From an uncultured Actinomycetes bacterium (GTDB lineage: Bacteria; Actinomycetota; Actinomycetes; Nanopelagicales; Nanopelagicaceae): DNA of 10,718 bases. The notes under the pieces were generated by a model. That model saw only the letters and a list, made by a program, of their open reading frames with translations, did not search any database and was not told the origin of the DNA. The translations under genes were made by a program, and so were the position numbers. Positions 1 through 4,966 of this stretch are shown here, in pieces (position 1 is the stretch's first letter; each line of letters starts with the position of its first letter). The stretch is from contig CAIXPV010000163.1 in NCBI GenBank assembly GCA_903921405.1, forward strand, positions 1-10,718. Direction: 5' to 3'.

Positions 1-418
1 AGTAATCGCTATCGCCAATATTTTTTAAGGTAGCCCTCTGTGTAATAACTCCAAAGCTATCCATATCAAAGGTGAGAAGTATCTCTAACTCTGCATGAAA
101 ATCTCGCAACGTGATCGCACAGTGATTACCCACATGGTGAAAATCAGTTACCTCAAACTTTGTTGACCAGGCCGTGCCGTTTCGATGTCCGGATACCGTT
201 GGACGTCCCAAGAAGCCCCGTGCACTTTCGCGCATGATTCCAGGAAATTGGGCTTGATCCCATGAACTATTGCTGATCGAAGGAGTACTAGCTAGCGCTA
301 CCTCTGTTAAGTCACCTTCAAGGTCTGCTCCCCAATGACGAATCACCACGGCCCCGGCTACAACTTCAATGAGCAAAGAGGATGTTGGCACGTTCAAAAG
401 TGCAGATTGCTTGCTCAC
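1..418 (-). CDS. Alpha-galactosidase, GH36 family, N-terminal part (cut by window edge)
   Basis: This partial gene encodes 139 residues read on the minus strand from a GTG start; the reading frame is still open at position 1, so the catalytic part lies outside. An in-frame TAG at 437–439 caps how far upstream the start can be. Residues about 60–80 read RESARGFLGRP then GHRNGTAW, followed by alternating beta-type segments (TKFEVTDF, AELEILLTFD, GVITQRATLKNIG). This matches the N-terminal beta-sandwich that precedes the TIM barrel in actinobacterial GH36 alpha-galactosidases, which release terminal alpha-linked galactose from melibiose, raffinose and similar sugars. No signal peptide is visible, suggesting a cytoplasmic enzyme acting on imported oligosaccharides. 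Divergent placement 20 bp from galT–galE–galK supports the call. A TACTCT box lies exactly 6 nt upstream of the GTG, fitting a leaderless mRNA. Later starts (TTG codon 8, GTG codon 10) remain possible. The catalytic aspartates cannot be checked here; another GH36-like sugar hydrolase is the main alternative. Confidence 0.75.
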   Translation of the reverse strand, partial: MSKQSALLNVPTSSLLIEVVAGAVVIRHWGADLEGDLTEVALASTPSISNSSWDQAQFPGIMRESARGFLGRPTVSGHRNGTAWSTKFEVTDFHHVGNHCAITLRDFHAELEILLTFDMDSFGVITQRATLKNIGDSDY

Positions 419-453
419 AAAGGTAGAGTATCGACACTATGGCGCAGAGTAAA
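418..453. promoter_or_regulatory. Candidate bidirectional promoter between the alpha-galactosidase gene and galT
   Basis: Only 20 bp separate the two divergent start codons (GTG at 416–418, ATG at 439). The heptamer TAGAGTA at 424–430 reads TACTCTA on the other strand, so each strand carries a TANNNT -10 hexamer: TAGAGT (424–429) toward galT and TACTCT (430–425) toward the alpha-galactosidase gene. The minus-strand hexamer ends 6 nt before the GTG and has TTTACT (453–448) at a 17-nt spacer, 4 of 6 matches to TTGACA. The plus-strand hexamer would start transcription near 436, three bases before the galT ATG; its -35 region (TGCAGA at 401–406) is poor. An imperfect dyad, TAGAGT-ATCG-ACACTA (424–439), overlaps the start and could be an operator. 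Positions are seen directly; promoter function is inferred. Confidence 0.5.
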
Positions 454-1551
454 AAATTACCGGGTGGCATCACGCGTAACAATCGCGAGATGGCCGATGG
501 GCGCACTATTCGCTATTACGACACTGCCGGTCAAAACCGAACCGCGCCAGATATGCGCCCAGTTGAGGCTCAACCTCTCATCGGTGAGCTGCGCTTAGAT
601 CCACTGGTCAATGAGTGGGTAGCAATGGCTGCCCACCGACAAGGTCGAATTTTTTTACCGCCGAAGGAGTTGTGTCCGTTGTGTCCGACTACTGGGGAAC
701 TTTTAACAGAGGTTCCCGAATCAGATTTTGAAGTTGTCGTCTTTGATAACCGCTCACCTTCGCTTCGTCCACCAACTGGAGATTGGGCGCTTCCTGATCA
801 AGTTGGCCCAGATACTGATTTAGGAACTGCTGCCGGAAAGTGTGAAGTAATTTGTTTTACCGCAGACCACGGAAAATCATTTAAGGATTTAACTGCCAAA
901 CGAGTTCGAATTTTGCTAGAGGCATGGATTGATCGCACTGAAGAGTTATCGCAAGAACCGTACATAGAACACATCGCCCCTTTTGAAAACCGCGGGGAAG
1001 AAATCGGCGTAACGCTTTCGCATCCGCACGGACAGATTTATGCCTATTCATATGTGCCGCCACGTGTTGAAAAAATGTTGACTGCTGCTAGAAAATATAA
1101 AGAGTCAACGGGCAAGATTTTATTTGATGAGGTCCTGGCACGTGAAATTCGCGAGGATGAGCGCATCATTGCCCGCAATGATCGATGGTTAGCATTTGTT
1201 CCATACGCCTCGCGTTATCCATTTGAGATTCACGTAGCCCCTCTTCACTCAGTCGCCGATTTAACTGGTCTTACTGATTCCGATCGTGAAGCATTTCCAG
1301 AGATTGCCTTAGAAGTTATGAAGCGCCTTGATGGGGTATTTGGAATTGAGATGGCCTACATAGCTGCATGGCACCAAGCTCCAGTGCGTACTGGCCGTGA
1401 TGTCTTACGCCTGCATTGGCAGATAACAAGCGTTCGCCGGGCACCTGGAAAGTTAAAGTATTTGGCAGGCTCTGAATCTGCAATGGGTGCATTTATTATG
1501 GATATGCGCCCAGAGCAATCAGCTGCCCAACTGCGCGAAGTTAAGCTGTAA
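439..1551 (+). CDS. galT: Galactose-1-phosphate uridylyltransferase
   Basis: GalT exchanges UMP between UDP-glucose and galactose-1-phosphate, giving UDP-galactose and glucose-1-phosphate in the Leloir pathway in the cytoplasm. The 370-residue product has the usual family length and key features: a CPLC zinc-ligand pair (C79, C82), H144 in TADHGKSF, and the active-site HPHGQ at 195–199, where H197 is the expected uridylylated nucleophile and H195 the remaining metal ligand. ELRLDPLVNEW near residue 50 and the C-terminal GKLKYLAG segment also fit. An in-frame TAG at 424–426 makes ATG 439 the earliest start; ATG 490 (before ADGRTIRYYD) is a weaker alternative. The sequence AGGTAG at 421–426 is a distant, doubtful ribosome site, and the mRNA may have almost no leader. 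First gene of galT–galE–galK; galE follows after 2 nt, implying coupled translation. Confidence 0.96.
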   Translation: MAQSKKLPGGITRNNREMADGRTIRYYDTAGQNRTAPDMRPVEAQPLIGELRLDPLVNEWVAMAAHRQGRIFLPPKELCPLCPTTGELLTEVPESDFEVVVFDNRSPSLRPPTGDWALPDQVGPDTDLGTAAGKCEVICFTADHGKSFKDLTAKRVRILLEAWIDRTEELSQEPYIEHIAPFENRGEEIGVTLSHPHGQIYAYSYVPPRVEKMLTAARKYKESTGKILFDEVLAREIREDERIIARNDRWLAFVPYASRYPFEIHVAPLHSVADLTGLTDSDREAFPEIALEVMKRLDGVFGIEMAYIAAWHQAPVRTGRDVLRLHWQITSVRRAPGKLKYLAGSESAMGAFIMDMRPEQSAAQLREVKL

Positions 1552-1553
1552 TC

Positions 1554-2507
1554 ATGCACGTTCTAGTCACTGGTGGCACGGGATACATAGGCTCCACTGC
1601 CGTAGAAATTCTGCGTAAGCAAGGTTATGAGATTTCAATTCTTGATGATTGCAGCACGGGTCATGCCGATTGCGTGCCAGAGGGCCTTCGTTTTATTGAA
1701 GGATCACTGCTCAATACATCTGATTTAGCCGAGGCACTTGAAGGTGTAGATGCAGTTATGCACTTTGCTGGAAAATCACTCGTTGGCGAATCCGTAGACA
1801 AGCCAGATCTGTATCACTCGGTCAATGTTGATGGGACACGAAACCTACTTGATCAGATGAGGATTGCAGGGGTAGGCAAGATTGTCTTTTCTTCATCGGC
1901 GGCAACATATGGCGAACCCGAAGTGATTCCTATCCTAGAAACTGCACCGACAAATCCCACCAACCCTTACGGTTCTACAAAGTTAGCCATCGACCACATG
2001 ATTAGCCGCGAATCAGCGGAGCAGGCAATTGCAGCTGTTTCTCTTCGTTACTTTAATGTTGCTGGCGCACTCACATGCGATCGCGGTTGGCTAGCTGAAC
2101 GCCATAATCCGGAGACGCATTTGATTCCAAATGTATTACGCAGTACGCACGCCAACCCAGTAAAGATTTTTGGTACTGACTGGCCTACTTCCGATGGAAC
2201 ATGTATTCGAGACTATGTTCATGTCATTGACTTAATCGATGCGCACATCAAAGCACTTAATTCACTCGTCGAGGGCGTACACGAAATTTATAATCTAGGC
2301 AGTGGTGGTGGCTACTCGGTTCGACAGGTTGTAGAAGCAGCATCGAAGGCAACTGGACAAGTTATTCCAACTGTTGATTCACCACGTAGGTCTGGGGATC
2401 CCGCCGTATTGATTGCAGATATCACTAAGGCAAAGGCACAACTTGGTTGGACTCCAACTCGAGGAATCAATGACATGGTTGCCGATACTTTGGCCTCTTT
2501 CTCCTAG
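1554..2507 (+). CDS. galE: UDP-glucose 4-epimerase
   Basis: GalE interconverts UDP-galactose and UDP-glucose with tightly bound NAD, regenerating the UDP-glucose used by GalT and supplying UDP-galactose for glycans. The 317-residue protein is an extended short-chain dehydrogenase: the Rossmann motif GGTGYIG sits at 7–13, the NAD-contacting DD at 31–32, a serine cluster SSSAATYG at 113–120 holding the catalytic Ser, and the YGSTK motif with Y139 and K143. RYFNVAGA near 165–172 and a C-terminal region ending in LGWTPTRG are typical. The ATG lies 2 nt after the galT stop and has no clear Shine–Dalgarno sequence, so reinitiation by ribosomes leaving galT is likely. galK starts 8 nt downstream. 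The length is slightly below the E. coli enzyme (about 338), normal for bacterial homologues. Confidence 0.95.
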   Translation: MHVLVTGGTGYIGSTAVEILRKQGYEISILDDCSTGHADCVPEGLRFIEGSLLNTSDLAEALEGVDAVMHFAGKSLVGESVDKPDLYHSVNVDGTRNLLDQMRIAGVGKIVFSSSAATYGEPEVIPILETAPTNPTNPYGSTKLAIDHMISRESAEQAIAAVSLRYFNVAGALTCDRGWLAERHNPETHLIPNVLRSTHANPVKIFGTDWPTSDGTCIRDYVHVIDLIDAHIKALNSLVEGVHEIYNLGSGGGYSVRQVVEAASKATGQVIPTVDSPRRSGDPAVLIADITKAKAQLGWTPTRGINDMVADTLASFS

Positions 2508-2515
2508 GCCCAGCA

Positions 2516-3655
2516 ATGTCGCACATAGATAGAATATTCGTCGATACCTTTGGCTATAGCCCTGAGATTATTGCTGCAGCTCCTGGGCGAGTGAATTTAA
2601 TCGGTGAGCACATCGATTACAGCGATGGTTATGTACTTCCCTTTGCAATTTCTGATCGCACCTTTGCCGCAATGAGTATTAGACCCGACCGATTAGTCCG
2701 CATCGCCTCTGCCCAGCGCCGTAATAAAATAGTCACGGTTAATTTAGATGATATTAAACCTGGGCTCAAAGGCGAGTGGGAGCGATATGCACTTGGCGTT
2801 ATTTGGGCGATGGGCGTCAAAGAAGGCCTTGATGTAATGATCGACGGACATGTTCCGCTAGGCGCAGGCCTATCCTCTTCTGCGGCCCTGGAGTGCAGCG
2901 TTGCTACAGCTTTAAACCACTTATTGTCACTTGGCTTTGATCTTCAAACCCTTGCTCGTCTGACACAAAAAGCTGAAAATGATTACGTCGGAGTGCCGTG
3001 TGGAATTATGGATCAATCAGTTTCATTGATGGCGCAAGCAGGATTTGCGCTCTTACTTGATTGTCGCGATTTAACGTCTAGAAATGTTTCATTCGACGTT
3101 GCATCTAACGGTCTTGAACTTCTCATTATCGATACTCAAGCACACCATTCACTAACCGATGGTGGCTATGCACGACGCAGGCAATCGTGTGATTCAGTTG
3201 TTGCCAAGCTTTCAGTGCGATCGATGCGTGAGCTTTCACTAGAAAAACTCAGCGCCTCCAAGGATCTACTGAGTGACGTTGAGTTTATCCGTGCTCGCCA
3301 TGCAGTAACTGAAATTTCTCGTGTACATAGCGCAGTTGAAGCCCTTGAAGCTAAGAACTTTACCGAACTTGGTCAATTACTTAATGCATCGCACGCATCT
3401 CTTCGTGATGACTACGATGTTTCGTGCCCAGAACTCAATGTTGCTGTGGATGCCTCAATTGCTGCAGGTGCACTTGGTGCTCGTATGGTCGGTGGTGGTT
3501 TTGGTGGAAGTGCCATTGCACTCATTAACGCTAGTACTACCGTAGATACGATTCATAGTGTCGAGTCAGCCTTTAAGAATGCCGGATTTAAGGCACCACG
3601 ATTCTTTACTTCTTTGCCAAGCCAAGGTGCCGAAATTATGCAACGGGGTTTATAG
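2516..3655 (+). CDS. galK: Galactokinase (GHMP kinase family)
   Basis: GalK phosphorylates alpha-D-galactose at C1 with ATP, the entry step of the Leloir pathway. The 379-residue product shows the GHMP signatures: the galactokinase motif GRVNLIGEHIDYSDGY at 24–39 (R25 and the sugar-binding E31, H32, D34 region), the phosphate-binding loop PLGAGLSSSAAL at 114–125, CGIMDQ at 162–167 with D166 as expected catalytic base, and the third motif GGGFGGS at 326–332. Length matches the family (about 380). It is the last gene of the galT–galE–galK unit. Its final 20 bp overlap the 3' end of the converging ACT-domain gene, leaving no space for a dedicated terminator between them. No sugar transporter, regulator or aldose epimerase of this pathway lies within the window. 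Confidence 0.96.
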   Translation: MSHIDRIFVDTFGYSPEIIAAAPGRVNLIGEHIDYSDGYVLPFAISDRTFAAMSIRPDRLVRIASAQRRNKIVTVNLDDIKPGLKGEWERYALGVIWAMGVKEGLDVMIDGHVPLGAGLSSSAALECSVATALNHLLSLGFDLQTLARLTQKAENDYVGVPCGIMDQSVSLMAQAGFALLLDCRDLTSRNVSFDVASNGLELLIIDTQAHHSLTDGGYARRRQSCDSVVAKLSVRSMRELSLEKLSASKDLLSDVEFIRARHAVTEISRVHSAVEALEAKNFTELGQLLNASHASLRDDYDVSCPELNVAVDASIAAGALGARMVGGGFGGSAIALINASTTVDTIHSVESAFKNAGFKAPRFFTSLPSQGAEIMQRGL

Positions 3656-3875
3656 ATATAACTTCTACGCCACCGATTGAATTAAGAATCTCAAGTAAAT
3701 CAGTTGGATCACTTCCCGGCACGGCCACTGTAATATCGTCAAAGCCTCGGCCATCTTCAGATTTCAAGACTACAAGCTCTCGAATATCTCCCCCGGCGGC
3801 TCCGATTGCAGATGCAAGCAAACCAAGTGAGCCAGGACGATCTGGCAAAGCTATGTTAAGACGAAATAGGGCCAT
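3636..3875 (-). CDS. Small stand-alone ACT-domain protein
   Basis: This 79-residue protein is essentially one ACT domain and nothing else. MALFRLNIALPDRPGSLGLL at 1–20 gives the first beta strand, the conserved DRPG turn and start of helix 1; GGDIRELVV forms strand 2, FDDITVAVPG strand 3, then LLEILNSIGG helix 2 and VEVISI strand 4. ACT domains bind small ligands, mostly amino acids, and short single-domain forms occur widely in Actinobacteria as 'amino acid-binding proteins' without a fixed role. No enzyme domain is present, so a regulatory or sensor function is inferred, ligand unknown. The stop codon lies 20 bp inside the 3' end of convergent galK. The ATG is preceded at exactly 6 nt by TAAGAT, a likely leaderless promoter, and no Shine–Dalgarno is visible. 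It lies 33 nt downstream of the Rieske gene. Confidence 0.85.
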   Translation of the reverse strand: MALFRLNIALPDRPGSLGLLASAIGAAGGDIRELVVLKSEDGRGFDDITVAVPGSDPTDLLEILNSIGGVEVISINPVA

Positions 3876-3881
3876 GGATAA

Positions 3882-3887
3882 ATCTTA
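3882..3887 (-). promoter_or_regulatory. -10-like box (TAAGAT) for a leaderless ACT-domain mRNA
   Basis: TAAGAT matches the actinobacterial TANNNT -10 pattern and ends 6 nt before the ATG at 3875, so transcription would start at or next to the A of the start codon. The 33-nt gap from the Rieske gene has no good -35 match at 16–18 nt, as is common when the -10 dominates. Readthrough from the Rieske gene is the alternative. Confidence 0.45.
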
Positions 3888-3908
3888 CCGCCAGTTGTTT
3901 CTTCAACG

Positions 3909-4790
3909 TTACGCCAGTATTACCCACGCCCCCTCAACGGCGACTTTAACTTTGGCTAATGGGTTAATAGCTGGACCAGCAATTGGCTTTCCGGATGACT
4001 GTGGGTCAAACTCGGCGCCGTGGCAAGGGCACTTAAGTGTCTTGGATGAGGCCGAGTAATTCACCGTACAGCCCTGATGCGTACAAATTGCCGAGTAGGC
4101 AAAGACGCCAGTCTTGGTACGGAACAAGACCGCAGGCGCACCATTTGCTAAAACAAAATTCTTTGTAGCCCCTATCTTAAGCGAAGCGAGCTTTACAAGC
4201 TTGGTTTTTCCTGATGCGGCTGCACTCTCTTGCACTGCAGCAGGAGTGAAGATCTTTCCCACTCCGGCAAATGCTGTGGCCAGTACGGCGATGATTCCGA
4301 TACGCAATACTCCACGACGTTCAAAAGACATTGAAAAACCCTTTCGTTTATTTCTAATCATAAGTAAGTAGCTAAGCCAAAGAACTGCATACGCTGAATC
4401 GCTGGCCAAGAAATAGGGATTAGCGTGGAAACTGCTGGCAAGCCAGAGACCCATTGACATTGAAAAACCACCGAAAGCTGCAACTGTTGGTGCTACCCAT
4501 AATAAAGTGGCTAGACCGATAGCAAACTCTGAGACCATCACAAATATGCCCACAGGTACTGCGTGCTCAATCAATTTATTAAAAGCAAAACCAACAGGTG
4601 ATTGCGTTGAATAACCAGATAACTGAGTTCCAATAAAGCTAGAGGCGCCTCGAGTTAAAAATCCAGGATCTGTGGCCTTATCCCAGCCTGCATATATCCA
4701 TGTTGCTCCTAGCCACAGGCGCATAATGCGAAGTGCCCCTACTTGGCTGCGCCACGAATTCGTGGCAGTTCGAAGAAAACTTTGAATCAT
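3909..4790 (-). CDS. Membrane fusion protein: DoxX/DoxD-like four-helix domain plus Tat-anchored Rieske [2Fe-2S] domain
   Basis: The 293-residue product has two parts. Residues about 18–146 hold four hydrophobic helices (around 20–38, 76–98, 100–120, 130–146) with the DoxX/DoxD-type features LWLGATWIYAGWDK and NPYFLASD. A basic linker (RNKRKG, then ERRG with R158–R159 and hydrophobic 161–178) resembles a twin-arginine signal anchor. The C-terminal Rieske domain (about 200–293) has both cluster boxes, CTHQGC (C236, H238, C241) and CPCHG (C254, C256, H257): C236, H238, C254 and H257 as ligands, C241 and C256 as the bc1-type disulfide pair. Topology is consistent: linker inside, Rieske outside. 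The residues matching the bc1 Ser and Tyr that raise redox potential are A259 and F261, so a lower potential is predicted. A role in electron transfer to or from quinones is inferred; the partner is unknown. TATTAT lies 7 nt before the ATG. Confidence 0.85.
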   Translation of the reverse strand: MIQSFLRTATNSWRSQVGALRIMRLWLGATWIYAGWDKATDPGFLTRGASSFIGTQLSGYSTQSPVGFAFNKLIEHAVPVGIFVMVSEFAIGLATLLWVAPTVAAFGGFSMSMGLWLASSFHANPYFLASDSAYAVLWLSYLLMIRNKRKGFSMSFERRGVLRIGIIAVLATAFAGVGKIFTPAAVQESAAASGKTKLVKLASLKIGATKNFVLANGAPAVLFRTKTGVFAYSAICTHQGCTVNYSASSKTLKCPCHGAEFDPQSSGKPIAGPAINPLAKVKVAVEGAWVILA

Positions 4791-4797
4791 GGCTCAG

Positions 4798-4803
4798 ATA
4801 ATA
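4798..4803 (-). promoter_or_regulatory. -10-like box (TATTAT) for the DoxX–Rieske gene
   Basis: TATTAT differs from the TATAAT consensus at one position and ends 7 nt before the ATG at 4790, which would give an mRNA with essentially no leader. It lies in the 44-nt gap between the tRNA 3' end and the gene. No convincing -35 element or Shine–Dalgarno sequence is visible. Confidence 0.45.
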
Positions 4804-4834
4804 AAGCCTCTTGCTGAGAATTACGCTGCGAAAG

Positions 4835-4906
4835 CTCCCTGACTTGGATTCGAACCAAGAACCTGCCGGTTAACAGCCGGCTGCTCTGCCATTGAGCTAT
4901 CAGGGA
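4835..4906 (-). tRNA. tRNA-Asn (anticodon GUU)
   Basis: The 72-nt minus-strand sequence folds into a full cloverleaf. The acceptor arms TCCCTGA and TCAGGGA pair over 7 bp and are followed by discriminator G. The D stem is GCTC/GAGC with a short 7-nt loop, and the anticodon stem is GCCGG/CCGGC. The loop CTGTTAA carries GTT at plus positions 4872–4874, reading asparagine codons AAU and AAC. The T arm is CTTGG-TTCGAAT-CCAAG. The 3' CCA is not encoded (CTTT follows the discriminator), so it must be added enzymatically. It sits between dnaG upstream and the Rieske gene downstream, all on the same strand; a tRNA-Asn next to dnaG is a familiar actinobacterial arrangement. Confidence 0.97.
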
Positions 4907-4924
4907 TCAATGAGTACGAGCGCA

Positions 4925-4949
4925 AACTCTAGCGCACGCGGCCAGAGTT
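4925..4949 (-). terminator. Hairpin between dnaG and tRNA-Asn, possible weak terminator overlapping a tRNA promoter box
   Basis: Read on the minus strand, AACTCTGGC and GCTAGAGTT form a 9-bp stem (one G·U pair) around a 7-nt loop, starting 18 nt after the dnaG stop. Only three T residues follow, so intrinsic termination would be weak. The 3' arm contains TAGAGT (4931–4926), a TANNNT -10-like box that would start transcription about 13 nt before the mature tRNA 5' end. The same bases could therefore end the dnaG transcript and begin the tRNA transcript, or simply mark a processing site. Pairing is seen; function is inferred. Confidence 0.4.
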
Positions 4950-4966
4950 AGGAAAATTGAGTGTTT

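Noticed and set aside
407..420. TTGTGAGC on the minus strand, identical to a lac operator half-site
   Set aside because: The matching second half is absent (only 8 of 14 positions agree as a dyad), and these bases are the first codons of the GH36 gene; one octamer match is not enough to call an operator.
490..492. Alternative galT start (ATG before ADGRTIRYYD)
   Set aside because: It fits the common N-terminus of the family, but it lacks a ribosome site and the 439 ATG sits properly next to the promoter box; kept only as a second choice.
335..598. 87-residue plus-strand ORF before and into galT
   Set aside because: It overlaps the GH36 N-terminus on one side and galT in another frame on the other, and shows no domain-like pattern; it is a shadow.
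4114..4371. 85-residue plus-strand ORF opposite the DoxX–Rieske gene
   Set aside because: It is antisense to a gene with clear Rieske motifs and has no recognisable pattern of its own.
4791..4834. Possible terminator after tRNA-Asn (CTCAG/CTGAG pairing)
   Set aside because: The stem is only 5 bp with a 16-nt loop and no T-run; the region is better explained as the promoter of the downstream gene.
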